Origin: Algoriphagus vanfongensis DSM 17529
Lineage (GTDB): Bacteria > Bacteroidota > Bacteroidia > Cytophagales > Cyclobacteriaceae
Assembly (NCBI RefSeq): GCF_000429465.1
Contig: NZ_AUBX01000011.1
Location: 248,001-312,000 of the forward strand
Direction of reading: 5' to 3'
DNA: 64,000 bases
A program made the position numbers and the translations under genes. Numbering within the stretch: the stretch's first letter is position 1; the number at the start of each line of letters is the position of its first letter. Shown one piece after another: positions 1-9,520 of the stretch. The notes beneath the pieces are model-generated. The model saw only the letters and a program-made list of their open reading frames with translations, searched no databases and was not told the DNA's origin.

Positions 1-1457
<1,457 letters not shown>

Positions 1458-1543
1458 GAAATTGGTAAATGGATAAAGTAAATCGGTGAAGAGCAGAGCT
1501 TTCACCGGTTTCTTTTTCCGATACATTCCTAAGCAATCAAGAT

Positions 1544-1789
1544 ATGCAATTAGAAATCGTCACACCGGATAAGAAGGTTTTCGAAGGAGAAGTGTCTGAG
1601 GCAAGCTTTCCGGGAGCTTCTGGTGCTTTTCAGGTGTTGAACAATCACGCTCCGATCGTATCTGCTTTGGCAAAAGGTGCGGTGTCTTTCACAACCAAGG
1701 AAGGCAAGCAGTCCCTGATCGTAGATGGAGGTGTGGTAGAAGTGAAAAACAATGTCATCGTGGTTCTAGCCGAAAAAGTAATCGGCTAA
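1544..1789 (+). CDS. atpC: ATP synthase F1 subunit epsilon, short form
   Basis: Epsilon subunit of the F1 central stalk. The 81-residue protein is the N-terminal beta-sandwich only: it begins MQLEIVTPDKKVFEGEV and carries the conserved FPGASGAFQVLNNHAPIVSAL segment. The C-terminal helical hairpin that inhibits ATP hydrolysis in the longer (about 130-140 residue) epsilon subunits is absent. Short AtpC proteins are usual in Bacteroidota. It lies 86 bases after atpD and is followed by a strong terminator. No Shine-Dalgarno sequence precedes the ATG. Confidence 0.95.
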   Translation: MQLEIVTPDKKVFEGEVSEASFPGASGAFQVLNNHAPIVSALAKGAVSFTTKEGKQSLIVDGGVVEVKNNVIVVLAEKVIG

Positions 1790-1810
1790 GCTGCTATGTT
1801 TAGATAGAAA

Positions 1811-1840
1811 AAAGTCCAGGCGAAAGCTTGGACTTTTTTT
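1811..1840 (+). terminator. Rho-independent terminator of atpDC
   Basis: A 10-bp stem (left arm from 1812, AAGTCCAGGC; right arm to 1835) with a GAAA loop is followed by a run of T. It begins about 20 bases after the atpC stop. Confidence 0.85.
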
Positions 1841-1860
1841 GTTTTATGGTGTGCACCAAA

Positions 1861-1894
1861 AAAAATCCCCACTCTATTAGAAGTGGGGATTTTT
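1861..1894. terminator. Bidirectional terminator between atpC and the fucosidase gene
   Basis: A perfect 13-bp inverted repeat (AAAAATCCCCACT / AGTGGGGATTTTT) with an 8-base loop. A and T tracts flank both sides, so it can stop transcription in either direction between the convergent genes. The 148 bases from here to the fucosidase stop show nothing else. Confidence 0.8.
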
Positions 1895-2041
1895 AGTGAA
1901 TCTGGTGTTAGTTATAATCTGTTTTAAAGGTCGTAATTCAAAGATTCAAGTTCAGCTTTCAAACCTTAGCCTTTAGCTTTTTCTGATCACTGATCAAGAG
2001 ACTGCTTAATCAAACCTCCAACTTCCTTACTTCTCGACCTC

Positions 2042-3373
2042 TTAATTGCTTTCAATCACCTGTCCATGCTCTCTGTACAGATCCACAGGGCCATCTAGTA
2101 ATACTGCGATCACAGTGATGTCCTTGTCATAGACATTGTCAGGAATATCGATGTATTTCATGCCCGGAACGGCACTCCAGTACATCTTGCCCACCTCTCT
2201 GGCTTGGAGCTTGGTGCCATTGCCGACTACCCAGACTCGCTGGATCTTATTTTTAAGGCCTTTTATAGCCAAAGACTCATTGACTTTGTAGTCGAGGTAG
2301 ATATAAAGAATGGTTTTGTCAGGAGATAAGGTCGTCGGGGCATAAACGTGACCATCTGGGATGCCGGCTTGGGTATTGTAAATGGCTGATTCATGCTTGG
2401 AAGTCCAGCGGCCAAATTCTTTCAAAATATGCTCGGCTTCTTCTGGGATGCTTCCGTCAGGCTTAGGGCCGAAATCCATCAAAAGATTTCCTCCCATGTG
2501 GAGGCAATCCACAAAGATCCTTAGGAGCTCACTTGGGGATTTATAAGCGTGATCATTGCCCTGATATCCCCAACTGTTGTTCATAGTCATACAGAGCTCC
2601 CAAAACTCACTTTGAGGTCTAGCCACAGGGACACCCTGCTCTGGTGTCGCATAGTCGCCAAAGCCAGGACCTAGTCTTGAGTTGATGATCAAGTTGGGAT
2701 TGTGACTTAATAGTTTCTTTTTGAGCTCAGCACTTCTCCATTCTTCCGGCTTATGCTCCCAGTCTCCGTCAAACCAATAGAGATCGGGATTGAACTGGGT
2801 AGAAAGTTCTTCCAGCTGTTCGAAATTGAAATCGGTGAATTTCCGGAATCTTTCCGGATCATTTTTGTAGCGGTAGGTGCTACGGGTCTGTCGGTCATAG
2901 TCGGGATGAGACCAGTCCAAAACAGAAAAGTAAATCCCTTTCTTGATGCCTTCTTTTTCCAAAGCATCCATAAATGGTGTGACCAGATCCTTTTTGGCCG
3001 GTGTTTTCTGGACTACCGAAAGATCGGAGGCCTGCGTGTCCCAAAGAGCCATCCCATCATGGTGCTTGGCCGTGAGTACAGCGTATTTGGCGCCACTTTC
3101 TTTGATGAGTTTAGCCCACTTCTCAGGATCGTAGTTGGAGGCAGTGAAGCCTTCCGCTTGCTTCATGTAGTCTTCATAGCTGATGTAATCATTGAAGAAA
3201 GACCAAGATTCATCGATTCCATTCACAGAGTAAATCCCCCAGTGGATGAATATTCCCAATTTGGCTTGCTGAAACCAGTCCATTTTTGAATCGGCTTCTT
3301 GGGCATGGCTGGCAGAAAATTTTGTGATGCAGATTAAAAAAGTCAATAAGATAAACAGGGTATTTTTTTTCAT
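2042..3373 (-). CDS. Exported GH29 alpha-L-fucosidase
   Basis: Glycoside hydrolase family 29 enzyme expected to release terminal L-fucose from glycans in the periplasm or outside the cell. The start at 3373 gives a 443-residue protein with a clean signal peptide (MKKNTLFILLTFLIC..., probable cleavage after SASHA, residue 24). The open frame extends upstream over rpsU, but that extension has no signal-peptide logic and overlaps rpsU, so it is rejected. Family motifs: GIFIHWG (residues 40-46), KHHDGMALW (103-111) and YWFDGDWEH (199-207), whose first Asp (D202) is the probable nucleophile. There is no adjacent SusC/D pair, so it is a stand-alone gene rather than part of a polysaccharide locus. 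Confidence 0.93.
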   Translation of the reverse strand: MKKNTLFILLTFLICITKFSASHAQEADSKMDWFQQAKLGIFIHWGIYSVNGIDESWSFFNDYISYEDYMKQAEGFTASNYDPEKWAKLIKESGAKYAVLTAKHHDGMALWDTQASDLSVVQKTPAKKDLVTPFMDALEKEGIKKGIYFSVLDWSHPDYDRQTRSTYRYKNDPERFRKFTDFNFEQLEELSTQFNPDLYWFDGDWEHKPEEWRSAELKKKLLSHNPNLIINSRLGPGFGDYATPEQGVPVARPQSEFWELCMTMNNSWGYQGNDHAYKSPSELLRIFVDCLHMGGNLLMDFGPKPDGSIPEEAEHILKEFGRWTSKHESAIYNTQAGIPDGHVYAPTTLSPDKTILYIYLDYKVNESLAIKGLKNKIQRVWVVGNGTKLQAREVGKMYWSAVPGMKYIDIPDNVYDKDITVIAVLLDGPVDLYREHGQVIESN

Positions 3374-3463
3374 AGGGCTAATTAATTTTCTCGAAAATAG
3401 GGCCTTTGCACTAAGTAATCCAAATATAAATCTGCTTACTTTCTTTTTGTTATAATATTTCCC

Positions 3464-3471
3464 TACATTTG
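3464..3471 (+). promoter_or_regulatory. Probable -7 promoter element of rpsU
   Basis: TACATTTG matches the Bacteroidota -7 consensus TAnnTTTG. No good -33 TTG lies at the usual spacing; the nearest TTTG (3446-3449) is only 14 bases away. Transcription would start near 3475-3478, giving a leader of about 20 bases made almost entirely of the ribosome binding site. Confidence 0.5.
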
Positions 3472-3479
3472 CACCCGCG

Positions 3480-3489
3480 AAAGGAGGTG
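3480..3489 (+). promoter_or_regulatory. Strong Shine-Dalgarno sequence of rpsU
   Basis: AAAGGAGGTG is an almost full complement of the 16S rRNA 3' tail and lies 9 bases before the rpsU ATG (from AGGAGG). Other starts in this window lack such a site. In Bacteroidota the anti-Shine-Dalgarno is held by bS21, bS18 and bS6, and rpsU keeps a strong site as part of bS21 feedback control. Confidence 0.85.
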
Positions 3490-3496
3490 TAAAAAC

Positions 3497-3691
3497 ATGA
3501 TCATAGTAAACGTAAAAGAAAACGAATCTATCGAAAAAGCGCTTAAGCGTTTCAAGAAGAAGTTTGACAAAACTGGCGCTGTCAGAGAATTGAGAGCAAG
3601 ACAAGCCTTCACCAAACCTTCCATTAAGAAGAGAGATCAAGTCATCAAAGCTGCTTACAAGCAGAGAATGCAGGAGGAAGCAAACAAATAA
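3497..3691 (+). CDS. rpsU: 30S ribosomal protein bS21
   Basis: Small basic ribosomal protein of 64 residues, the normal length for Bacteroidota bS21. It begins MIIVNVKENESIEKALKRFKKK and keeps the conserved FDKTG, LRARQ and FTKPS segments. It binds near the 3' end of 16S rRNA on the platform of the small subunit. The start is fixed by the strong ribosome binding site just upstream. It has its own short-leader promoter and its own terminator, so it is likely expressed as a single gene. rpsU, a XerC-type recombinase and hpf occurring in sequence is a familiar order in this phylum. Confidence 0.97.
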   Translation: MIIVNVKENESIEKALKRFKKKFDKTGAVRELRARQAFTKPSIKKRDQVIKAAYKQRMQEEANK

Positions 3692-3714
3692 TTTGCTTTG
3701 ATGAATCAAAATAG

Positions 3715-3748
3715 AAACCGGCAATCCGAAAGGCTTGCCGGTTTTTTT
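3715..3748 (+). terminator. Rho-independent terminator of rpsU
   Basis: A 10-bp stem (AAACCGGCAA / TTGCCGGTTT) encloses a small CC-GAAA-GG hairpin and is followed by seven T. It starts 24 bases after the rpsU stop. The following 180 bases up to the recombinase start hold no convincing gene. Confidence 0.85.
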
Positions 3749-3927
3749 GTGGCCATTGTAAATCGTAGGGTTACGCCTCGGATTTTTTGTTTCGGCCCTA
3801 TGTCACCCTGGGTGGGGTCGGAGGATTATTGGAAGAAATGCTCGACTCCGCTCGGACTGACACGCAATCACATTCAAATTGGTTTTCCAGTTTTATTCAG
3901 CGGAAGTCTGCCTGATTTTCTATATTG

Positions 3928-4830
3928 ATGTCAGAACACTTATTTATGATCGAATCCTTCGTCACCTACCTCCAATACGAGAAAAGAAGCAGTCCACATA
4001 CTGTCGAAGCGTACGAACGTGACTTGACTCAACTGTCCGAGTTTTTGGAGCTCTCTTTTGAAAAAGAGGAGCTCGCTCAGGCTGATCCTAAAGAGCTGAG
4101 AGCCTGGGTGATTGATCTGGTGGAGCAGGGGCTGAGTAGTACGTCAGTCAATCGAAAAATCGCCACTCTGAGGTCATATTACAAGTTTTTACTACGAAGA
4201 GGAGAAATCATACAGGATCCTACCTATAAGTTAAAATCCCTTAAAAACCCCAAAAAACTCCCCGAGTTTGTACAAGAAAAGAGCATTGCTTCCGTATTAG
4301 AAGAGAGCGTATATGAAGATGATTTCAGAGGCAAACGAGACCGGATGGTTATGGAGTTTTTGTATCTCACTGGGGTCCGGCTATCGGAATTGATTGTGCT
4401 GAGATGGGAAGACATCGAACTGAATCAAGATCAAGTCAAGGTGCTGGGGAAACGAAAAAAAGAACGAATAATTCCCATCACAAAAGGGCTCCGGCAGAAT
4501 ATTATTTCATATCAAAAAGTATTTGAGGAAACATTTCCGAAAGCAGGACAAAGTCACTATTTTATTGTGAGTAATTCAGGAAAAAAAAGCTACCCTATGA
4601 TGGTGTATCGCATTGTCAGAAAGTATTTGGACCTTTTCGCGCAGACCAGCAAGCGCAGTCCCCACGTGCTGAGACATACTTTTGCGACCCATCTGCTCAA
4701 TAAAGGTGCAGACCTGAATGCTGTCAAAGACCTACTCGGTCATGCCAATCTTGCTGCCACGCAAGTCTACACCCACAACTCCATGGAAAAACTGAAGGCT
4801 GTGTTTGAACAGGCACATCCTAAAGCATAA
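3928..4830 (+). CDS. xerC: XerC-type site-specific tyrosine recombinase
   Basis: Chromosome-dimer resolution recombinase of the XerC/XerD family, about 300 residues, with an N-terminal SAM-like DNA-binding domain (residues 8-95, MIESFVTYLQYEKRSSPHT) and a C-terminal catalytic domain. Catalytic residues are present: Arg in LTGVRLSEL (R151), the beta-hairpin Lys region GKRKKER, HVLRH (H246, R249), GH (H272) and the nucleophile Tyr in QVYTH (Y281). ATG 3928 is preferred over the TTG at 3925; ATG 3946 is an alternative. The position between rpsU and hpf, with no phage genes nearby, argues for a housekeeping Xer protein and not a mobile integrase. XerC versus XerD cannot be separated by eye. Confidence 0.88.
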   Translation: MSEHLFMIESFVTYLQYEKRSSPHTVEAYERDLTQLSEFLELSFEKEELAQADPKELRAWVIDLVEQGLSSTSVNRKIATLRSYYKFLLRRGEIIQDPTYKLKSLKNPKKLPEFVQEKSIASVLEESVYEDDFRGKRDRMVMEFLYLTGVRLSELIVLRWEDIELNQDQVKVLGKRKKERIIPITKGLRQNIISYQKVFEETFPKAGQSHYFIVSNSGKKSYPMMVYRIVRKYLDLFAQTSKRSPHVLRHTFATHLLNKGADLNAVKDLLGHANLAATQVYTHNSMEKLKAVFEQAHPKA

Positions 4831-4865
4831 TTTAATTAATTGTTCAACCCTAAATGCAAATCAAT

Positions 4866-5171
4866 ATGAAACTGCAGATGCACTCTATCCACTTTGATGC
4901 CGATCGTAAATTGATCGATTTTATTCAGAAGAAAGCCGACAAATTGGATACCTACTATGACCGAATCATCGACGGTGAGGTCTTTATGCGTTTGGACAAA
5001 AATGAAAGAAACGAGAATAAAATAGTAGAAATCAAACTCAACGTGCCCGGCAAACAGTTTTTTGCCAAACACCAAACAGACTCTTTCGAAGGAGCGGCAG
5101 ATGAAGCTATCGAAGGATTGAGAAGGCAGATCAAAAAGCACAAAGAAAAAGTAGTGCTGGCAAAACAATAA
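4866..5171 (+). CDS. hpf: Ribosome hibernation promoting factor, short form
   Basis: HPF/YfiA (RaiA) family protein of about 101 residues that binds the decoding centre of idle ribosomes in stationary phase. It begins MKLQMHSIHFDADRKLIDFI and keeps the beta-alpha-beta-beta-beta-alpha pattern, ending in a basic helix (RRQIKKHKEKVVLAKQ). It lacks the C-terminal dimerisation domain of long HPF. ATG 4866 is chosen because MKLQMHSIHF is the conserved family start; ATG 4854 in the same frame would add four residues. It follows the recombinase by 35 bases and is closed by a strong terminator. Confidence 0.9.
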   Translation: MKLQMHSIHFDADRKLIDFIQKKADKLDTYYDRIIDGEVFMRLDKNERNENKIVEIKLNVPGKQFFAKHQTDSFEGAADEAIEGLRRQIKKHKEKVVLAKQ

Positions 5172-5193
5172 AAATTTAAATTTTCATCTTTTG

Positions 5194-5223
5194 GCCCCCT
5201 GAGAAACTCAGGGGGCTTTTTTT
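5194..5223 (+). terminator. Rho-independent terminator of hpf
   Basis: A perfect 10-bp GC-rich stem (GCCCCCTGAG / CTCAGGGGGC) with an AAA loop, followed by seven T. It begins 23 bases after the hpf stop. Confidence 0.92.
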
Positions 5224-5239
5224 GGGTTAACTTGCCCAT

Positions 5240-6751
5240 ATGAAGCTTTTCAAAAATTACCAAGCCCTCTTTTGGTTGTCGCAGGGCTTGTTGGTTCTGA
5301 TCAAGATTGCCTTTACCCTTCGACCAGAAATCGATCTTTTTACCGAGGAGGCTCAGTATTGGCTTTGGTCCCAAAATCTAGCTTGGCATTATTACTCCAA
5401 GCCGCCTATGGTGGCTGTTTTCAACTATTTATCTACCTCTCTTTTCGGGGTTTCAGAGCTTTCGGTGCGGCTAGTACCGATTCTGTTTGGGCTGGGAAGT
5501 TCTTGGCTGATTTTTCAGTTGGCCTTTCTTCTAGTTCGCTCCCAAAAGATCGCATTTTGGGCTAGTTTGATTTTGGCTTCCATGCCGTTTTTCTTGCTGT
5601 TTACGACATTTCACATGACAGATTCGGAACTGATGTTTTTCTGGGTTCTGACATGGTTTTTCCTTGCCAAGGCACTGCAATCTCAGGAATGGAAGTGGTG
5701 GCTTTTTGCGGGGTTGGCAGCTGCATTTGGATTGGCCTCCAAGCCGATCATGATTCTGGTGCTTCCGGCTTTGGGATTGTATCTGCTTCTAAAAGGACAG
5801 CTGAAAACTTTCTTTTCTAAAGGCTTGGTATTTACTGGAGTGTTGTTGTTGGGCTTTTTGCCTAGCCTGATCTGGAATGTTCAAAATGACTTTCAGACAT
5901 TTAAGCATATTGCCACGTTGGGTGGGGTGCAAGGAGAGGAGGAGGCCACTCGGAGCTTTCTAGAGGTTGTGATTGACTTCTTGACATTTGTAGGAAGTCA
6001 GCTGGGGATAGTATCTCTTTTCCTTCTTCCACTTCTTTGGATTGGGCTAAAAACAAAAGCTATCCAACGCATGCCTTCGGTGCTTTTATTGACTCTTCCT
6101 ATCCTAGTGACTTTGCTACTCTTTGGGGCTATGAGTCTGCTGACTGAGGTGTTGGCCAACTGGCCGGCTTTCTGCTATCCTCCGCTGGCGATTGTGCTTG
6201 CTTTTGTAGCAGATCAGCAGTCGGAAAAATGGCGAAAAGTACGAAACTGGGGAATTGCAATTGGACTAGGCCTGCCAGTCTTGCTGCTACTGCCTGAAGC
6301 ATTTGGATGGAAAAAGGCGACGCGACTGGAGCTCGCTGAGGTGGCTGTTTTTAGAAGGATGACGGGCTATGAGGATATCGCTCATCGGGTCGAATACCTA
6401 AAAGATAGTTTGGGAGTTGAGCAGCCTTTTTACTTTTCAGAAAGCTATCATGTCGCCTCAGAATTGGCTTTTTATCTCCCGGATCATCCTCAACCGTATC
6501 AGGCAGAGATGGGTTCTCGTCGCAATCAGTTTGATCTATGGGAAGGATTGGAAAATGAGGTAGGGCGGGATAAAGTTGGGGTCTTTGTAAGTCTCCATCA
6601 GGATTCTCCCGAAGCAGTGACGACCTTTGAAAATCTAGTTTATGAGGAGGAGTTCCCGATTTATTTCAGAGATGTCTTTGTGAGAAATGCCAAAATCCAA
6701 TTTTGGTCCCGACTCCAATCTTATGATCCTGTCGTGATCGATTCTTATTGA
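5240..6751 (+). CDS. GT39/ArnT-like integral membrane glycosyltransferase
   Basis: Polytopic membrane protein of 503 residues in the PMT/ArnT (GT39, PMT_2) group, which transfers a sugar from a polyprenyl-phosphate donor to lipid or protein on the periplasmic side. The first extracytoplasmic loop carries the acidic motif DLFTEEAQYWLW (residues 32-43) followed by HYYSKPPMVA, typical of the family. Many hydrophobic helices follow and a soluble region forms the last 150 residues or so. Start at ATG 5240, just after the hpf terminator. Its stop overlaps the stop of a second GT39-type gene on the other strand by 7 bases. The acceptor is unknown; lipid A or a surface glycan is possible. Confidence 0.82.
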   Translation: MKLFKNYQALFWLSQGLLVLIKIAFTLRPEIDLFTEEAQYWLWSQNLAWHYYSKPPMVAVFNYLSTSLFGVSELSVRLVPILFGLGSSWLIFQLAFLLVRSQKIAFWASLILASMPFFLLFTTFHMTDSELMFFWVLTWFFLAKALQSQEWKWWLFAGLAAAFGLASKPIMILVLPALGLYLLLKGQLKTFFSKGLVFTGVLLLGFLPSLIWNVQNDFQTFKHIATLGGVQGEEEATRSFLEVVIDFLTFVGSQLGIVSLFLLPLLWIGLKTKAIQRMPSVLLLTLPILVTLLLFGAMSLLTEVLANWPAFCYPPLAIVLAFVADQQSEKWRKVRNWGIAIGLGLPVLLLLPEAFGWKKATRLELAEVAVFRRMTGYEDIAHRVEYLKDSLGVEQPFYFSESYHVASELAFYLPDHPQPYQAEMGSRRNQFDLWEGLENEVGRDKVGVFVSLHQDSPEAVTTFENLVYEEEFPIYFRDVFVRNAKIQFWSRLQSYDPVVIDSY

Positions 6752-8406
6752 GCAGAAATCCTGCGGAGATAATAGTACTTCTTTCCTTTGGCTTCCAGCA
6801 AACTGTCAAATTCGGTTTTGCCGAGTGCATCGATCAGTTCTGGGATGGCTCTAGAGCTCCAATTGACAGTATGAAAATCTTCAAGAAAGTGCTTTTGATC
6901 CAGGGAGTCATAAAATCTATCCTCGATGATCAGGTGGTCAAATGAGTCTAATCGTTCCCTCCAGCCTGTTTTTTCTAAGTTGACCAATGTTGTTTTCGGA
7001 TAAAGAGAAATTCTGATCTTTGAGCTGATATGGTCGTTTCCTTTGAAGGCCATTTCCTTGGGAGCTAGGTCGTCTTGAGTCGCAAAGTAACGAGCAAGCT
7101 GCTGTCCGGGATGAGGGAAGGATATCAAAGAGGTGAAGAGTGAATATCCCAGAAAGATTAAGAGCCAAGAATAGCTGATGACTTTGGGAAGCTTTTGTCC
7201 GGACAAGAGGAGTCTGCCAAGGTAGGCCAACGACAGGCCGATCAGAAGGAGCCTAAACCAAGCAATGTGTCCTTTGGTCCCCAAGTATAAACCTGCCAAC
7301 AAGAGAATAAGATTCAGAGTATAAAAGATCCACGCTGAGATTTTTAGTCCCAACTTTCTAGACTCGAAATTACCTTCTACTAAGATCCAGCCCAAATAAA
7401 CAGCCAAGACTGGAGCTACAGGTAATAAATATCGCTCGTAAAATACTGAGGTCATCGCGCTCATTCCCAGAATGGCCAAAGTCCACAGAATAACAAACCC
7501 CGTGAACTGGGGATTAGATTTCCAGGTCTTTCTGAGGGTGCTCTTTAGCTGTGGCAATGCCAACAATACCCATGGAATAAACATGGCTAGAAGTACTCCG
7601 GTGGCGATCAAGCCGTGCTTGAAAACCAAAAAGCTTTTGGAAGCAACTCGAACTCCGACCTGATCTCCCAAGAAGCTGTCTAGGTAAGTCGGTCCGTGGA
7701 TCTTCCACATGGCCACAAACCAAAACAAGGCAATGAATAGACTGACCAATATGGCCGGGATATGAATGAGAGTTTTGAGAGAAGTTTTGTGCCAAGGATT
7801 GATGAGCAAATAGAAAATCCCGATGCCTCCCAAAGCTGCAGCGGGTAGTCCTTTTACTTCAAATGCCAATGCCAGGCCACCATACAAGGCCCATGGGGCC
7901 CATTTTGGAGGAGTTTTTTCAGTATTCAAATAAGTGGCAAAACCCAGAGCACTGATAGTCATCGTCAACACCAATAGCACATCCGGGATAGATCGACCAG
8001 AGGAAAGAATCAAAACAGGATTGGCGGCCATGATCAAAGCGGATACCCCGGCTATTTTTTCAGAGTTGAATAAAACCTTCGAAAGACGAAAAGTCAATCC
8101 CACTGTGGCAGCTCCGGCCAGCAAAAAGAAAAACCGAGAGGCAAAGGCATTGACCCCAAAGAGTTTGAATCCAGCCAAAACTGCCCAATATGTCAAAATC
8201 GGTTTTTTGAAACGCAGCTCTCCAGATCCCAGATAGGTTGTGAGATAGTCGCCATTTCTCATCATTTCCACAGCGGCATCCCGATAGTACATTTCATCGG
8301 GATAGTTCATGTGGAAACTCAAAGCAAAAGGTCCTATCAAAAGGCAAAAAATGCCCATTAGTACCCAAGGATTGATCTGAAGGCTGGGTGATTTGGAAAA
8401 AATCAT
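6745..8406 (-). CDS. GT39/ArnT-like glycosyltransferase, second copy
   Basis: Polytopic membrane protein of 553 residues from ATG 8406. Near the N-terminus it has the donor/acceptor-site loop PDEMYYRDAAVEMMRNGDYL followed by LRFKKPILTYW, close to the ArnT pattern for 4-amino-arabinose or related transfer to lipid A. Long runs of membrane helices follow, then a soluble C-terminal part. It is only distantly similar to the convergent GT39 gene. The frame is open 12 codons further upstream, but the promoter -7 element at 8410-8417 would leave any earlier start untranscribed. It diverges from a polyprenyl-phosphate glycosyltransferase that could supply its donor. Confidence 0.82.
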   Translation of the reverse strand: MIFSKSPSLQINPWVLMGIFCLLIGPFALSFHMNYPDEMYYRDAAVEMMRNGDYLTTYLGSGELRFKKPILTYWAVLAGFKLFGVNAFASRFFFLLAGAATVGLTFRLSKVLFNSEKIAGVSALIMAANPVLILSSGRSIPDVLLVLTMTISALGFATYLNTEKTPPKWAPWALYGGLALAFEVKGLPAAALGGIGIFYLLINPWHKTSLKTLIHIPAILVSLFIALFWFVAMWKIHGPTYLDSFLGDQVGVRVASKSFLVFKHGLIATGVLLAMFIPWVLLALPQLKSTLRKTWKSNPQFTGFVILWTLAILGMSAMTSVFYERYLLPVAPVLAVYLGWILVEGNFESRKLGLKISAWIFYTLNLILLLAGLYLGTKGHIAWFRLLLIGLSLAYLGRLLLSGQKLPKVISYSWLLIFLGYSLFTSLISFPHPGQQLARYFATQDDLAPKEMAFKGNDHISSKIRISLYPKTTLVNLEKTGWRERLDSFDHLIIEDRFYDSLDQKHFLEDFHTVNWSSRAIPELIDALGKTEFDSLLEAKGKKYYYLRRISAQ

Positions 8407-8409
8407 GCA

Positions 8410-8417
8410 CAAAGATA
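8410..8417 (-). promoter_or_regulatory. -7 element directly before the GT39-type gene start
   Basis: On the minus strand TATCTTTG matches TAnnTTTG and is separated from the ATG at 8406 by only three bases. Transcription would begin at or next to the start codon, which predicts a leaderless mRNA. A TTTG lies 22 bases upstream, slightly longer than the usual 19-20. Confidence 0.45.
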
Positions 8418-8477
8418 AACTGATTTGGGAACTGGCAGCCAAATATTCTGTTGTATGAGCTATATCAAATGGGGACT

Positions 8478-8509
8478 TTTGCCCCTAGAATTTATTTGGC
8501 GTATTTTTG
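8478..8509 (+). promoter_or_regulatory. Promoter of the polyprenyl-phosphate glycosyltransferase operon
   Basis: TTTG at 8478-8481 and TATTTTTG at 8502-8509 are separated by 20 bases, matching the Bacteroidota -33/-7 arrangement. Transcription should begin near 8513, which supports ATG 8525 over the upstream TTG 8507. Confidence 0.55.
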
Positions 8510-8524
8510 ACCAAATTTTATCCC

Positions 8525-9520
8525 ATGAGCAAGCCGCTGATTTCCGTAGTCATTACCATTTACAATGAAGAAAAAAATATCCAACCGCTACTTCAGGCAA
8601 GCTATTCCGCTCTGGACGGCTTGGATTATGAGGTGATCTTGATCGAAGATGGCTCTACGGATGGCACTGTCGCTGAGGTGAAAAAGTACGCCAATTCCAG
8701 AACCAAGCTGTTGATTTTTAACAGAAATCATGGACAAACCACGGCTTTGGCTGCGGGAATAGATCATGCTCAGGGGGAGTACATCGCTACCATGGATGGG
8801 GATCTGCAGAATGACCCAAGCGATATCCCGGTGATGCTCCGCAAAGCTATCGATGAGGACTGGGATGTAGTAGCAGGAAGGCGTGCCAATAGACAAGATG
8901 GCTTTGTGCTTCGAAAGATCCCTTCCAAAATTGCGAACTGGATCATCCGTAACTCTACCAAAGTTTACCTGAATGATTATGGCTGTACGCTCCGAGTGTA
9001 TAAAGCCGAGATCGCCCAAAACATGGGCTTGTACGGGGAGTTGCATCGATTTATCCCGGTATTGGCCAAGCAGCAAGGTGCGAGAATGACGGAAGTGGAT
9101 GTGAAGCATCACGCTCGGATTCACGGAGAGTCCAAGTATGGATTGAGCCGCACATTCAAGGTGATGTCCGATTTGATCCTGATGCTGTTTTTTCAGAAGT
9201 ATTTTCAGCGACCGATTCACCTTTTTGGCGGTATCGGTTTGATCTCCTTCTTGATAGGTGTGCTGATTAATTTTTATTTGTTGATTCTTAAGCTTATGGG
9301 AGAAGATATTTGGGGCAGACCTATCCTGATTTTAGGGTTTATGCTGGTGCTCGGAGGGATTCAACTCATTACTACTGGAATCATTGCGGAGATTATTGTC
9401 CGTACATATTTTGAATCCCAAGACAAGAAGACCTATACCCTGAGGTCTGTTTTCACAGGGACGCTTGACCCAGCGGTGGTTCCTGAAAAAGTAGATATCG
9501 AATCTCTGATGAAAGCGTAG
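8525..9520 (+). CDS. GT2 polyprenyl-phosphate glycosyltransferase (DPM1/GtrB-like)
   Basis: Cytoplasmic GT-A fold glycosyltransferase of 331 residues with two C-terminal membrane helices, the layout of enzymes that make polyprenyl-phosphate-linked sugars. The GT2 start SVVITIYNEEKNI, the IEDGSTDGT segment and the metal-binding TMDGDLQNDPSDIP motif are present. Hydrophobic helices occupy about residues 235-260 and 270-295. Start at ATG 8525 fits the promoter just upstream. It overlaps the next gene by one base and lies divergent to an ArnT-like transferase, so it probably makes the lipid-linked sugar used by the GT39-type enzymes. The sugar cannot be predicted. Confidence 0.87.
   Translation: MSKPLISVVITIYNEEKNIQPLLQASYSALDGLDYEVILIEDGSTDGTVAEVKKYANSRTKLLIFNRNHGQTTALAAGIDHAQGEYIATMDGDLQNDPSDIPVMLRKAIDEDWDVVAGRRANRQDGFVLRKIPSKIANWIIRNSTKVYLNDYGCTLRVYKAEIAQNMGLYGELHRFIPVLAKQQGARMTEVDVKHHARIHGESKYGLSRTFKVMSDLILMLFFQKYFQRPIHLFGGIGLISFLIGVLINFYLLILKLMGEDIWGRPILILGFMLVLGGIQLITTGIIAEIIVRTYFESQDKKTYTLRSVFTGTLDPAVVPEKVDIESLMKA

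Noticed and set aside
3374..3724. N-terminal extension of the fucosidase frame over rpsU
   Set aside because: It overlaps rpsU antisense and would hide the clear signal peptide that begins at 3373.
3830..3875. CGACTCCGCTCGGACTGACA-like sequence as a dispersed repeat
   Set aside because: Only one copy was noticed in this window, so a repeat cannot be supported here.
3698..3928. Short open frame after rpsU
   Set aside because: It contains the rpsU terminator and has no protein-like composition; the stretch looks like intergenic filler.
3928..4830. Tyrosine recombinase as a mobile-element integrase
   Set aside because: No attachment repeats, phage or transfer genes nearby; position between rpsU and hpf suggests a housekeeping Xer protein.
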